In this document: in pieces, positions 1 to 8,536 of the stretch | Position numbering within the stretch: position 1 is the stretch's first letter | Layout of the letters: the number at the start of each line of letters is the position of its first letter | NCBI RefSeq assembly: GCF_001280005.1 | Contig: NZ_LGDW01000483.1 | Coordinates: forward strand, 1 to 34,237 | Length of the DNA: 34,237 nucleotides | Direction of reading: 5' to 3' | Source of the DNA: Streptomyces sp. NRRL WC-3618 | GTDB lineage: Bacteria > Actinomycetota > Actinomycetes > Streptomycetales > Streptomycetaceae | Translations under genes and position numbers: made by a program | The notes under the pieces: model-generated | What the model saw: the letters and a program-made list of their open reading frames with translations, nothing else | Database searches by the model: none | Told to the model about the DNA's origin: nothing

Positions 1-1685
1 GCATACACCAGCGCCAACCGCAACGCAGCCCGCCCATGCCCCGCCTGAGCCGCCCGAGCCCACCACACCGCAGCCTCGGGCTCACTCCCCTCCCGAGCCA
101 GCAACAGCCCAAGATTGAACGCCCCGTTACGAGACCCGGCCTCGGCGGCGGCCCGGTACCACCGAGCCGCCTCCACCACGTCCCCCCGAGCCGACGCCAG
201 CATCCCCACCCGCACCTGCGCCCGCCGATGCCCCTGGGAAGCCGCCCGCTCGTACCACTCCTCGCACTCCGTCTTCTCGTGCGCGATCTCACCGAGCTCA
301 TGCGCGGGCGCCTGCGGCCGCCGCGCGTCAAGCACCGCGGCCAGCCGATACGCGGCCTCGGGACTCCCCCCGCCCGCCGCACACCGCAGATACCGCTCGG
401 CCTCCCGCTCGTCCCCCTCCCGCAGCCGCACGATCCCGACCTGAAGCGCCGCCTCGGTGTGCCCGGCGCCGGCGGCCCGCTCGTACCAGCGCAGCGCGGC
501 CTCGTCCTCACCCCGCCCGGCATGCAGAATCCCGAGGTTGAAGGCGGCGTCGACACTGCCCGCCTCCGCGGCCTTGGAGAACCACGGCTCGGCCCCCGCC
601 GCGTCCCCACCCTGCAACAGCAGAATGGCGAGCGCGTTGGCGGCCTCGCGATGCCCGGCGTACGCGGCCCGGCGGTACCACTGCTCGGCCTGCGCCGTAC
701 GCGACTGCTCGGCGCACAGCAGACCGAGGTTGTACGCCCCGTTCACATCCCCGGCGTCCATGGCCGCCCGGTACCAGCGCTCGGCGGTCTGGGTCTCGCC
801 GCGTTCGGCGTGCAGCGCGCCCAGCGCGTTGGCGGCGTTGCCGTCGCCGTCCTGCGCGGCCCGCAGCCACCACACGGCGGCGCTCTCGGAGTCCCCCGCG
901 TCACGCAGCAGGAACCCGAGCGCGCAGGCGGCCCTGGCCTCGCCGTCCTTGGCGGACGTCAGATACCAGCGCCCAGCCTCTTTGAGCTCACCACGCTTCT
1001 CCAGAATGGCCCCGAGATGCAGCGCGGCCCGCTGATGCCCGCGAGCGGCAGCCTGCCGGTACCACTGCTCGGCCTCCCCGGCTCCACCGTCACTCGCACC
1101 ACCCTCGGCGCCCGCACTCTCCCCACCTTCCGCGGCCTTCCGGTCGAGCGCCCGGGCAAGCCGATAGGCCGCCTCCCGGTGCCCCCGCTCGGCAGCGACA
1201 CGCATCCACCGCTCGGTGGCCGCGTCGCCGCGGTGCTCCAGCAGGTCGGCGAGGGCGTAGGCGCCCAGCACATGCCCCTGCTCGGCGGACTGGCGCAGCC
1301 AGTACTCGGCGGCGGGCTCGTCACCGCGCTCGCGGTGGTGGCGGCCGAGTGCGTGCGCGGCGGGTGCGGATCCGGCGACGGCGGCGATCCGCCACCATCC
1401 GGCGGCGTCGTCGGCGTACCCGCGCTGGTGGAGGAGGACACCGAGGTTGTTGGCGGCGGCGCGGTCACCGGCGGCGGTGGCGGCACGCAGCTGAGGCTCG
1501 GCTCCGTCGAGATCACCACGGCGCAGCAGCATGGCTCCGAGGACACTCATCGCCTCGACGTCGCCGGCCTCGGCGGCGAGCCGTTGGCGTTCCTCTTCTA
1601 CCGCCTCGCCGGTTTCGTCCCGGCCAGAAGGCTGCACAAATCGCCCTGTCTCCAACAGAGTTGCCTTGTCCCCCATAACGTCCAT
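1..1685 (-). CDS. Sel1-like/TPR repeat protein (partial, C-terminus beyond left edge)
   Basis: The minus-strand frame is open from the ATG at 1685 to the window edge, giving at least 561 residues with no stop. The protein is a long row of about 36-residue Sel1-type helical repeats. Each repeat has small residues in an A-x-x-L-G pattern and a following W-Y-R/W-W helix, for example AEQWYRRAAYAGHREAANAL. Such repeats are protein-interaction scaffolds; no enzymatic motif is visible and I infer no specific function. The start is supported by a GGTGGTG stretch about 6 nt upstream; an in-frame ATG at 1676 is an alternative. A long open frame also exists on the opposite strand, but the regular repeat pattern exists only on this one. 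The gene reads away from the tRNA and UPF0182 genes. Confidence 0.9.
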   Translation of the reverse strand, partial: MDVMGDKATLLETGRFVQPSGRDETGEAVEEERQRLAAEAGDVEAMSVLGAMLLRRGDLDGAEPQLRAATAAGDRAAANNLGVLLHQRGYADDAAGWWRIAAVAGSAPAAHALGRHHRERGDEPAAEYWLRQSAEQGHVLGAYALADLLEHRGDAATERWMRVAAERGHREAAYRLARALDRKAAEGGESAGAEGGASDGGAGEAEQWYRQAAARGHQRAALHLGAILEKRGELKEAGRWYLTSAKDGEARAACALGFLLRDAGDSESAAVWWLRAAQDGDGNAANALGALHAERGETQTAERWYRAAMDAGDVNGAYNLGLLCAEQSRTAQAEQWYRRAAYAGHREAANALAILLLQGGDAAGAEPWFSKAAEAGSVDAAFNLGILHAGRGEDEAALRWYERAAGAGHTEAALQVGIVRLREGDEREAERYLRCAAGGGSPEAAYRLAAVLDARRPQAPAHELGEIAHEKTECEEWYERAASQGHRRAQVRVGMLASARGDVVEAARWYRAAAEAGSRNGAFNLGLLLAREGSEPEAAVWWARAAQAGHGRAALRLALVY

Positions 1686-1850
1686 CGTCGCACCACCTGC
1701 AACCTGGGTACACCTGGTATACCGCAGCCAGTGAGGTCTCTACAGCGTTTTGTCGACATGCCCACAGAGAGACAAGTGAAACACGATTACCCTCAACTGC
1801 CCCAGGTACGCGCGGCCTTCGCCGTGTCGGCACATGCGTTCGCACACCAC

Positions 1851-1883
1851 GAAGGCCCGGATCCTTGGAGGATCCGGGCCTTC
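1851..1883 (-). terminator. Perfect hairpin terminator behind tRNA-fMet
   Basis: A 14-bp perfect stem (1851-1864 with 1870-1883) closes a 5-nt loop, starting 9 nt past the tRNA 3' end on the minus strand. There is no U-tract, as is usual in Streptomyces. It would separate the tRNA from the Sel1 gene that follows on the same strand. Confidence 0.75.
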
Positions 1884-1891
1884 GCGATCAG

Positions 1892-1965
1892 TAGCGGGGA
1901 CAGGATTTGAACCTGCGACCTCTGGGTTATGAGCCCAGCGAGCTACCGAGCTGCTCCACCCCGCG
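1892..1965 (-). tRNA. Initiator tRNA-fMet (anticodon CAU)
   Basis: The reverse complement folds as a 74-nt tRNA with acceptor CGCGGGG, a D-arm with GGTAGCTCG, the anticodon CAU at 1931-1929, and a T-arm with GGTTCAAATCC. The anticodon stem carries the three consecutive G:C pairs typical of initiator tRNA, and the first acceptor pair is an unpaired C1/U72. Both mark it as initiator rather than elongator Met. The CCA end is not encoded. The tRNA and its terminator lie between the Sel1 gene and UPF0182, all on the minus strand. Confidence 0.95.
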
Positions 1966-2037
1966 CCGTTGTGTTGCAACCGTACCACGGCGCGGGGGGA
2001 GCCCAGGACGCAACCTCAGCAGGCCCTCCGACCAGCA

Positions 2038-5004
2038 CTAACCACTGGTCGAACCGCTGCTGGGACTGCTACTCGCACCGGGGCTGGGACTACCGCTGGG
2101 ACCACCGCTGGGACCGGGGCTCGCGCCACCGGACTTCCCGGCCGCGGACTGCGCCTCCTCGGCCCGCTTCAGAGCGGCCTTGAGGTCCGTCTGTGCCTTG
2201 CCGTACGCCTCCCAGTCGCCCTTCTTCAGGGCTGCCTGGCCGTCGTCGAAGGCCTTCTGGGCATCGGTGAGCGCCTCTCGGACCGTCGGGTTGCCCGACG
2301 GCGGCGGGGTCTTGCCGCCACCCTCGTCCGGCGGCTCGGTGGTCGTGCCCTCCGCCCCGAAAACCTTGTTGAGCGCGGCGTCGAGAGTGTCCTCGAAGGC
2401 GGTCTGGCCGCCGTAGGTCACCAACACCTTGCGCAACAGCGGGTACTTGAGTCCGCTGCCGCGTACGTAGACAGGTTCCACGTAGAGCAGGCCTCCGTCG
2501 AGCGGCACCGTGAGCAGGTTGCCGTACTCGATCTCCGAGTCGCCGCCTCTCAGCAGCCTGATGGACTCGGCGATGTCCTGTTCGGAGTTGAACTGGCTCT
2601 GGACCTGTTTGGGTCCGTCGACCGTTCTGCTCGTCGGCAGTTTCAGGATTCTGATCCTGCCGTAATCGCTTGTCCCCGCCTCGGCGTTGACCGCCATGAA
2701 CGCGCTCAGGTTGTCCCGGCCGTTCGGCGTGAAGGTCGTCGTCAGAGAGAACGCCTGTGCCTTCTGGTCGGGCATCTTCATGCTCAGGTAGTACGGCGGC
2801 ACGGCGTCGCCCGACTTGTTGCTCGGGTCGTCCGGCACCTGCCACACCTCGGAGCCGCTGAGGAACGTCGCGGCACTCGCCACGTGGTAGCGGGTCAGCA
2901 GCTCGCGCTGGACCTTGAACAGGTCCTGCGGGTACCGGAGATGGGCCATCAGCGAGGCCGAGATGTCACTCTTCGGCTCGACCGTGTGGGGGAAGGCCTT
3001 CATCCAGGTCTTCAGGACGGGGTCCTTGGTGTCCCACTGGTAGAGCTTGACCTCGCCGGTGTACGCGTCGACGGTCGCCTTCACCGAGTTGCGGATGTAG
3101 TTGACCTGGTTCTGCTGCGCCACCACCGCCCGCTGGTTGTTGCTGGCGGTGAGCGAGTCGGCCGTCGTGTCGCCCAGGGTGGTGCGGGAGGCGTACGGAT
3201 AGCCGTTCGTCGTCGTGTACGCGTCGACGATCCACTGGATCTGACCGTCGACAACGGCCGGGTAGGCGTCGCCGTCGATGGTCAGCCAGGGCGCGACCGC
3301 CTCGACCCGCTCCTTGGGCGTGCGGTTGTACAGAATCCGCGAACCCTCGCCGATGGCACCGGAGTAGAGGATCTGCGGCTCGCTGAACGCGACGGCGTAC
3401 GCGGCACGGTTCATCGGGTTGGAGAGGTTGACGCCGCTCTTCCCCTTGTAGCTGGTGGTCTTCTCACCGGTGTCGTCGGAGTAGTCGATCTCCTTCTGGG
3501 GACCGCCGACGATCGAGTACTGGCTGGTCTTCTCGCCGTAGTAGATCCGCTGCTGGTACGTCCCGAGGTCACCCATGGACGGCAGGTCGGACTCGGTGAA
3601 GACCGGGCGGCCCTCGGCATCGGCCGTGGTGCCCTTGGCCGCGACCACACCGAATCCGTGGGTGTAACGGAAGTGGTCGTTGATCCAGTTGTTCTTCGGG
3701 ATGCCGTTGAGGTTCAGCTCACGCAGACCGATGACCGTGTCCTGGTCCTTGCCGTTCTTGCTGTACCGGTCGACATCCAGGTTGGTCGGGAACGCGTAGT
3801 AATTACGCATCTGCTGGAGCTGCTGGAACGTCGGCGACACGATGTTCGGGTCCATGATGCGGATGCTCGCCGTGGTGTCGACGTCGTCGCGCAGCTTGGT
3901 CTTGTCCTCGGTGTCACTGCGTCCGGGGTACTCGCTGACCTTGGCGCCGTCGATGCCGTACGCCTCGCGCGTCGCCTTCAGGTTCTTCTCGACGTACGGG
4001 GCTTCCTTCGCCTGCTCGTTCGGCTGGACCTGGAACTTCTGGACGATCGCCGGGTACAGCCCGCCGATGAGGATGGCCGACAGGACCATCAGTCCGAAGC
4101 CGATGACGGGCAGCTGCCAGGTGCGCCGCCACAGGGTCGCGAAGAACAGCAGCGAGCAGATGATGGCGATGCAGAACAGGATCGTCTTGGCCGGCAGATA
4201 GGCGTTGGCGTCGACGTAGCGCAGGCCCGTCCAGTTACCGGTCGCCTTGAAGTCGCTCGACTTCACCGCGAGGCCGTACCGGTCGAGCCAGTACGCGACC
4301 GCCTTGAGCGCGACGAAGAGCCCCAGCAGCACGGACAGGTGCCCGGTCGCCGCAGCCGTGGCACGGGCTCCCGGGCTGGTGATGCGCAGCCCGCCGTACA
4401 GATAGTGGGTGAGGGCGGCGGCGATCAGGGAGAGGATCGTGGCGGCGAAACCGAAGCCCAGCAGGAAGCGGTACCAGGGCAGGTCGAAGGCGTAGAAGGA
4501 CACGTCCAGACCGAACTGGGGGTCCTTCTGTCCGAAGGACACTCCGTTGACCCACATCAGCCAGGTCCGCCACTGTCCGGACGCGGACGCGCCCGCGATG
4601 AGGCCGACCATGGCCGTGATACCGACCAGTAGCCACATCTTGTACGGGGCGATGCCCATGCGGTACCGGTCGAGGCTCTGTTGCTCCATCGACATGGCAC
4701 TCAGCGGCGGGCGCAGCCGGTGCGCCAACCAGATGTTCACACCCACCGCGGTCGCCATCAGCAGACCGAAGACGAAGAAGAGACCGATCTTGGTCCACAG
4801 TGTGGTCTTGAACACGGACGAGTAGTTGACCGAGCGGTACCAGAGCCAGTCCGTCCAGAACCCCGCGAACATGATGAACGCCATGCCGAGTACGGCAAGG
4901 ACGCCCAGCGTCATGAGCAGGGTCCGGACGCGCCGGGACGGGCGGCCCACTCTGATCCGTGGCCCCTGCGGGCCTCCGCCGCGGTCCGGCATCTGGAAAG
5001 CCAA
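2038..5004 (-). CDS. UPF0182 family multi-spanning membrane protein
   Basis: This is a large integral membrane protein of about 988 residues. About seven hydrophobic segments lie in the first ~320 residues, followed by a very large soluble domain that is probably extracytoplasmic, and a Pro/Gly/Ser-rich tail. The order and the segment [15 protein letters not shown] match UPF0182 (COG1615), a family present in most actinobacteria with no proven biochemical role. I prefer the TTG at 5004 ([11 protein letters not shown]) because GAGG lies 8 nt upstream; the ATG at 4992 is an alternative, and an open frame up to 5091 probably overextends. The gene is divergent from the PPA1309-family gene and shares a short intergenic region with it. 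The C-terminal 40 residues are low complexity. Family assignment is firm; function is unknown. Confidence 0.93.
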   Translation of the reverse strand: MAFQMPDRGGGPQGPRIRVGRPSRRVRTLLMTLGVLAVLGMAFIMFAGFWTDWLWYRSVNYSSVFKTTLWTKIGLFFVFGLLMATAVGVNIWLAHRLRPPLSAMSMEQQSLDRYRMGIAPYKMWLLVGITAMVGLIAGASASGQWRTWLMWVNGVSFGQKDPQFGLDVSFYAFDLPWYRFLLGFGFAATILSLIAAALTHYLYGGLRITSPGARATAAATGHLSVLLGLFVALKAVAYWLDRYGLAVKSSDFKATGNWTGLRYVDANAYLPAKTILFCIAIICSLLFFATLWRRTWQLPVIGFGLMVLSAILIGGLYPAIVQKFQVQPNEQAKEAPYVEKNLKATREAYGIDGAKVSEYPGRSDTEDKTKLRDDVDTTASIRIMDPNIVSPTFQQLQQMRNYYAFPTNLDVDRYSKNGKDQDTVIGLRELNLNGIPKNNWINDHFRYTHGFGVVAAKGTTADAEGRPVFTESDLPSMGDLGTYQQRIYYGEKTSQYSIVGGPQKEIDYSDDTGEKTTSYKGKSGVNLSNPMNRAAYAVAFSEPQILYSGAIGEGSRILYNRTPKERVEAVAPWLTIDGDAYPAVVDGQIQWIVDAYTTTNGYPYASRTTLGDTTADSLTASNNQRAVVAQQNQVNYIRNSVKATVDAYTGEVKLYQWDTKDPVLKTWMKAFPHTVEPKSDISASLMAHLRYPQDLFKVQRELLTRYHVASAATFLSGSEVWQVPDDPSNKSGDAVPPYYLSMKMPDQKAQAFSLTTTFTPNGRDNLSAFMAVNAEAGTSDYGRIRILKLPTSRTVDGPKQVQSQFNSEQDIAESIRLLRGGDSEIEYGNLLTVPLDGGLLYVEPVYVRGSGLKYPLLRKVLVTYGGQTAFEDTLDAALNKVFGAEGTTTEPPDEGGGKTPPPSGNPTVREALTDAQKAFDDGQAALKKGDWEAYGKAQTDLKAALKRAEEAQSAAGKSGGASPGPSGGPSGSPSPGASSSPSSGSTSG

Positions 5005-5031
5005 GGTTGGCACCTCAAAAGTCGCTGTCGG

Positions 5032-5079
5032 TCCGTCAGGCCCCCGTGATCGCGGACCATCCGTCAGGCCTCGTGATCG
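5032..5079. repeat. Imperfect 20-bp direct repeat in a divergent promoter region
   Basis: Two copies of TCCGTCAGGC-CGTGATCG-like sequence (5032-5052 and 5060-5079) lie in the intergenic region between the UPF0182 gene (minus) and the PPA1309-family gene (plus). The spacing of about 28 bp places both copies on nearly the same DNA face every third helical turn. It may be a regulator-binding region or a chance duplication. Confidence 0.5.
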
Positions 5080-5157
5080 TAGAGGCCTCACCTATGCAAC
5101 TTACTCACGCTTTACTCGGTTCCCGGTTCGGCCCATGAACGAGGCAGGATTGTGACT

Positions 5158-5703
5158 ATGTCCAACACTCCCATGGCGGCGAACCCGCTCACCCGGGCCG
5201 TACTCGAGATCGACGAGTACGCCTCCAGCCTCGGCTGGGACCAGCCGGCCCGCCTTTTCGCCCTCGTAGACAACGCCAGCCTGCGGGTCCAGGAACCGGC
5301 TCTCGCGGCCCAGCTCGACCTGGCGGACGAGCAGAAGACCACCGGTCTCACTCCGATCGAGCAGGACGAGATCCCTGCGGGCAAGCCGCTGGACGAGTTC
5401 CTCGCCACCATCGCCTGGCCGGACGCGGTGGTCGGCTGCGCCCTCACTGTCGAGCGCCTGATGCTTCCGCCGTCCGCGGAGGCGTCGGTTCCGCAGGGGC
5501 TGAGCGACAAGAAGCTGGCGGCCTGGGTCGCAGCCCACCCGGACCGTCAGGAGGTCCGGATGACGGTCGCGGTCATGCGCGACGGGACGCGTGACTCGGC
5601 GGTGCGCCTGCGCGAGAAGGACGCGGCGACGGAGGTGCTCACCGGCTCGGGCCTGGTACCGGGCCTGGCGGAGGCACTGTCGGCGACGTTCGCGGAGGAC
5701 TAG
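5158..5703 (+). CDS. PPA1309 family protein
   Basis: A 181-residue soluble acidic protein (MSNTPMAANPLTRAVLEIDE...). I recognise it as the actinobacterial PPA1309 family, whose function is not established. It has no signal peptide, membrane segment or catalytic motif that I can identify. The ATG at 5158 is chosen over the GTG at 5152 because AGGA at 5146-5149 lies 8 nt before the ATG but only 2 nt before the GTG. In this window it is divergent from UPF0182 and convergent with the PDZ protease, with a shared hairpin between their ends. Confidence 0.85.
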   Translation: MSNTPMAANPLTRAVLEIDEYASSLGWDQPARLFALVDNASLRVQEPALAAQLDLADEQKTTGLTPIEQDEIPAGKPLDEFLATIAWPDAVVGCALTVERLMLPPSAEASVPQGLSDKKLAAWVAAHPDRQEVRMTVAVMRDGTRDSAVRLREKDAATEVLTGSGLVPGLAEALSATFAED

Positions 5704-5709
5704 CGAGTG

Positions 5710-5728
5710 GGCAGTCCTACGGACTGCC
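5710..5728. terminator. Bidirectional hairpin between convergent genes
   Basis: GGCAGTCC at 5710-5717 and GGACTGCC at 5721-5728 form an 8-bp perfect stem with a 3-nt loop. It lies between the stop of the PPA1309 gene and the stop codon of the convergent protease gene, and its last base touches that stop codon. It is placed to serve both transcripts. Confidence 0.6.
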
Positions 5729-6822
5729 TACTTGGTGCCGCACTTCGGCAGACCACCAGTGTCGCCGGAGCGAATGTCCTTGAGGGCGCTCAACGCATCG
5801 CCAATGGTCGCCACCTTGACGAGTGTGAGCCCCTCGGGGGTGTCCTTGGCGGCGGCCGCGCAGTTGTCGGCCGGCGTCAGGAAGTACTGAGCTCCCTTGT
5901 CCCGCGCGCCGACGGTCTTCATCTCGATCCCGCCGATGGGGCCGACCTTGCCGTCGTCGTCGATGGTGCCGGTACCGGCCACGAACTTGCCGCCGGTGAG
6001 GCTTCCGGGCGTCAACTTGTCGTAGATACCGAGGGCGAACATGAGCCCCGCGCTGGGCCCCCCGACATCGGCGAGCTTGATGTCGATGGTGAACGGGAAC
6101 GTGTGATCGGTCCCGGCGGAGATCCCGACGATGGCCCGCGCGGCTTCGGTGTCGTCGGACTTGGTGGTCGTGATGGTGACGTCCCGCGTCGTGGTGGCCG
6201 GCCGGTGCGCCTTCTCGGCGGCGGCCTGCTCCGCGGCGGGCACGATGGTGAAGACGACCTTCTCGCCGGCCTTGTGCTTGGTCACCAGCTTGGCGACGTC
6301 GCCGGGCTCCTTGACCGTCGTACCGTCGACAGCCTTGATGACGTCGCCGGCGTGCAGCACGCCCTCGGCCGGGGACCCCTTGAGGACGGTGGAGACGATC
6401 ACCCAGGACTGCACCGGAACGTCGAGCTTTTCCAGTGCCGCGACCTTGGCGCTTTCCTGGGACTGGCTGAATTCCTCGGCGTTCTCCTGCGTCGACTGCT
6501 CCTCGGTCTTGCCGTCCGGGTAGAGCGTGTCGTGCGGCACGACCTTGTTGTCGTGCGACAGCCACCCGAACACGGCCTCGACGAGGTTCATCCGGTAGTC
6601 GGCGCTGGTGACCCGAACGGTGGTCATGTTCAGGTGCCCGGTCGTCGCATAGGTCTTGCGCCCGGAAATCTGGAGCACCGGCTCGCCGCCGTGGTCCCCG
6701 AGAGTGTTCACGGTCGGCCCCGGCGACATCTCCGCATACGGCACGGTGATGAACACTCCGGCGCAGAGGAGCGCGATCAGCATCAGGGTGGAGGCGAGCA
6801 TCGTCGCGGTGCGGCGTGGCAT
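5728..6822 (-). CDS. YlbL-type secreted PDZ/Lon-like serine protease
   Basis: A 364-residue protein. Residues about 8-30 form an N-terminal membrane anchor or signal (ATMLASTLMLIALLCAGVF). A PDZ domain follows around residues 125-200 (VIVSTVLKGSPAEGVLHAGD), then a C-terminal Lon-type protease domain. The catalytic Ser is in the motif GGPSAGLMFALGIYD and the partner Lys is in IGGIEMKTVGARDKGA, so the Ser-Lys dyad looks intact. Family knowledge: these membrane-anchored Lon-like proteases act outside the membrane. The substrate here is unknown. The start is the first ATG before the hydrophobic segment; I see no strong ribosome-binding site, so it is only moderately certain. The gene is convergent with the PPA1309-family gene. 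Confidence 0.9.
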   Translation of the reverse strand: MPRRTATMLASTLMLIALLCAGVFITVPYAEMSPGPTVNTLGDHGGEPVLQISGRKTYATTGHLNMTTVRVTSADYRMNLVEAVFGWLSHDNKVVPHDTLYPDGKTEEQSTQENAEEFSQSQESAKVAALEKLDVPVQSWVIVSTVLKGSPAEGVLHAGDVIKAVDGTTVKEPGDVAKLVTKHKAGEKVVFTIVPAAEQAAAEKAHRPATTTRDVTITTTKSDDTEAARAIVGISAGTDHTFPFTIDIKLADVGGPSAGLMFALGIYDKLTPGSLTGGKFVAGTGTIDDDGKVGPIGGIEMKTVGARDKGAQYFLTPADNCAAAAKDTPEGLTLVKVATIGDALSALKDIRSGDTGGLPKCGTK

Positions 6823-6880
6823 GGCACGACAGTACGGGACGGTCCTGTCGGCGCACCGTCAGGGCCGTCCGTACGGTGTC

Positions 6881-7039
6881 TCAGGTACGGGACTTCTCCA
6901 TGGCCTCGCGGAACCGCTCGTAGCCGTCGAGCTCAGGCCCGTCACCGCGGGTTCTGCGCGTCCGGTTGGCCCAACTGCCCCACAGGCCGGCACCGATCGC
7001 AGCCACCAGCGGAATCAGCAACCAGGCGAGTGCCGCCAT
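6881..7039 (-). CDS. Small (52-aa) single-pass membrane protein
   Basis: A short minus-strand frame encodes MAALAWLLIPLVAAIGAGLW, then a basic stretch (NRTRRTRG) and an acidic/basic tail ending EAMEKSRT. A strong ribosome-binding site (GGGAGGT, 5 nt before the ATG) and a hydrophobic N-terminal helix followed by positive charges support a real small membrane protein with its C-terminus in the cytoplasm. It lies between MoaE and the PDZ protease on the same strand and may be co-transcribed with them. Function unknown. Confidence 0.75.
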   Translation of the reverse strand: MAALAWLLIPLVAAIGAGLWGSWANRTRRTRGDGPELDGYERFREAMEKSRT

Positions 7040-7145
7040 GCCGACCTCCCAACCCCAAAGAGCGACCGCAACTGACTGATCAGCAGGTTAGCCTCCACCG
7101 TGTCAACGCTCACGCCCGGGGGGCTGTTACGCAACCGGAGAGGCG

Positions 7146-7607
7146 TCAGCACGCGCCGACCCATTCCTCGGTCCCGTCGGAGAAGGTCTGATGCTTCCAG
7201 ATGGGCACCTCGTGCTTGAGGTCGTCGATCAGCTTCCGACAGGCCTCGAATGCCTCACCCCGGTGCGGACAGGACACGGCGACCACGACAGCCAGATCCC
7301 CCACGGCCAGGTCCCCCACGCGGTGTACGGCGGCAAGGGCCCGCACCGGGAACTCGGCGACGACCTTCTCGGCGACCCGCCGTATCTCGGCCTCGGCGCT
7401 GGGGTGACACGAATAGCCGAGCGCGTCGACGTCGGCACCCCCGTCGTGATTCCGCACGGTGCCCACGAACAGGGCGGTTCCCCCGGCGGAGTCGTCCCCG
7501 ACAGCGCGGAAAACCTCGTCCAGGGAGAGCGGCGCGTCCCGAACGGCAACCAGCTTGATGGGTTCCAGAGCCGCCTGCTCACCGGGATGCTCACTGAGGG
7601 ATGCCAT
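7146..7607 (-). CDS. moaE: Molybdopterin synthase catalytic subunit MoaE
   Basis: About 153 residues. MoaE, with the thiocarboxylated small subunit MoaD, inserts sulfur into precursor Z to make molybdopterin in the cytoplasm. Diagnostic features are GGTALFVGTVRNHD, SCPHRGEAFEACRKLIDDLK and the C-terminal VPIWKHQTFSDGTEEWV, which carries the conserved lysines of the active site. I chose the ATG at 7607 (MASLSEHPG) because the family normally starts a few residues before the conserved LS-LDEV segment. The open frame continues 31 codons upstream, and an ATG opening MDVSGVRHDGG is a possible start. No moaD lies next to it. Confidence 0.92.
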   Translation of the reverse strand: MASLSEHPGEQAALEPIKLVAVRDAPLSLDEVFRAVGDDSAGGTALFVGTVRNHDGGADVDALGYSCHPSAEAEIRRVAEKVVAEFPVRALAAVHRVGDLAVGDLAVVVAVSCPHRGEAFEACRKLIDDLKHEVPIWKHQTFSDGTEEWVGAC

Positions 7608-7967
7608 ACCCCCATCGTGCCTCACCCCACTGACATCCATCAGCCCAGCCCCGGCGTGTGTGGACAAGGCCCCTTCAGCCGAGCCTTCTTTCCCATACAC
7701 CCGCCCTCGCCGCTTCTACAGCCCAGGCACAGGCTTCTCGACGTACCCGGGGTTCGGAGATGAGCCCTGTTCGGCCGGGCCTTCTTTCCCGCCCACCCAC
7801 CCGCGCTGCGTCTACAACCCGAGCCCCGGCACCCCCAGCCCGTCCGGGGGTCCCCCCTCTGGGGGAGTTTGAGGACGAGGCCCCTTCAGGGCCGAAGGGG
7901 GGAAGGCGGAGCTCTGTTCGAGCTCCGCCTGCCGTTCGCCTGATCCGTAGGGCAGGCCCCGCCGGCC
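7608..7967. other. 360-bp non-coding interval with Streptomyces-type intergenic repeat
   Basis: I see no convincing gene between MoaE and the MarR gene. The interval contains two related stretches with GAGCCTTCTTTCCC and GGGCCTTCTTTCCC (around 7681 and 7780), an AGCCCGTCCGG block near 7838 and GTTTGAGGACGAG at 7868-7880. In many Streptomyces genomes the last two blocks occur joined as a dispersed intergenic repeat. Here they are separated by about 20 bp of GGGGGTCCCCCC-like palindrome. A terminator hairpin lies near the right end. Confidence 0.6.
7905..7929 (-). terminator. Hairpin terminator downstream of MarR gene
   Basis: GGCGGAGCTC (7905-7914) pairs perfectly with GAGCTCCGCC (7920-7929) around a 5-nt loop. 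It lies about 40 nt beyond the MarR stop on the minus strand and before MoaE. Confidence 0.7.
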
Positions 7968-8444
7968 CTACGGCCTGCCGCGCTGGCCGCGCAGGTGCTG
8001 TGCGATCGGCTTGAGCGACTTGCTGAGCTCGGCCATGGCCTCCGGGGTCAGCAGACCGATGAAGTGCCGCCTTACGGACGCCACATGATGAGGCGCGACC
8101 TTGTTCATCGTGTCCATGCCCTGCTGGGTGAGGACCGCGTACAGGCCCCGCCGGTCGGACTCGCAGTTCTCCCGGCGGACCAGGTTCGCGTTCTCCATGC
8201 GGGTGATCTGGTGGGAGAGCCGGCTCTTGGACTGGAGGGTGGCGGACGCGAGGTCACTCATCCGCATCCGTACGCCCTCGGACTCGGAGAGGTTCACGAG
8301 GATCTCGTAGTCGTTCATCGTCAGGCCGAACGGTTGCAGGTCTTTTTCGAGCTGATAGGTCAACAGTCTGTTGACCTCCAGGTGGGTGCGCCAGGCGCAC
8401 TGCTCTGCCTCGGTCAGCCAGCTTGTGGCCGTCTCGGTCTCCAT
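7968..8444 (-). CDS. MarR family transcriptional regulator
   Basis: 158 residues of the MarR winged-helix family. It has an N-terminal dimerisation helix, the recognition region MSDLASATLQSKSRLSHQI (residues ~62-80), the wing with DRRGLYAVLTQQG, and C-terminal helices (VRRHFIGLLTPEAM). MarR proteins are dimers that bind palindromes and usually repress their own or neighbouring genes in response to a small ligand or oxidant. There is one Cys, in the segment NCESDRRG beside the wing, as well as one near the N-terminus. The ATG at 8444 follows a short palindrome that could be its operator. The gene shares its strand with the upstream AIM24 array, but about 90 nt separate them, so it may have its own promoter. 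Confidence 0.9.
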   Translation of the reverse strand: METETATSWLTEAEQCAWRTHLEVNRLLTYQLEKDLQPFGLTMNDYEILVNLSESEGVRMRMSDLASATLQSKSRLSHQITRMENANLVRRENCESDRRGLYAVLTQQGMDTMNKVAPHHVASVRRHFIGLLTPEAMAELSKSLKPIAQHLRGQRGRP

Positions 8445-8455
8445 GAATGAAGTCT

Positions 8456-8466
8456 ACCTAAAAGGT
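8456..8466. promoter_or_regulatory. Candidate MarR autoregulatory operator
   Basis: ACCTAAAAGGT is a perfect 4-3-4 inverted repeat, in an unusually AT-rich patch, 11 nt upstream of the MarR start codon. The position suits repression of the gene's own promoter. This is inferred only from position and symmetry. Confidence 0.4.
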
Positions 8467-8536
8467 TGAAAGGCGAACTAGTGAGGGTGGCGTGACGGCG
8501 CGCACATGTTCGACGTCACACTCCGCAGACTACCGC

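Noticed and set aside
36..1910. 624-codon open frame on the plus strand
   Set aside because: It is the shadow of the Sel1-repeat gene on the minus strand, whose regular helical repeats appear only in that frame; it also runs through the tRNA gene.
1892..1965. tRNA-fMet as the attachment site of an integrated element
   Set aside because: No integrase, no second partial tRNA copy and no change in gene character next to it; the toxin island lies 20 kb away.
1969..4632. 887-codon plus-strand frame over UPF0182
   Set aside because: Leu/Arg/Val-rich composition without domains, opposite a clear UPF0182 gene; long antisense frames are common in this GC-rich DNA.
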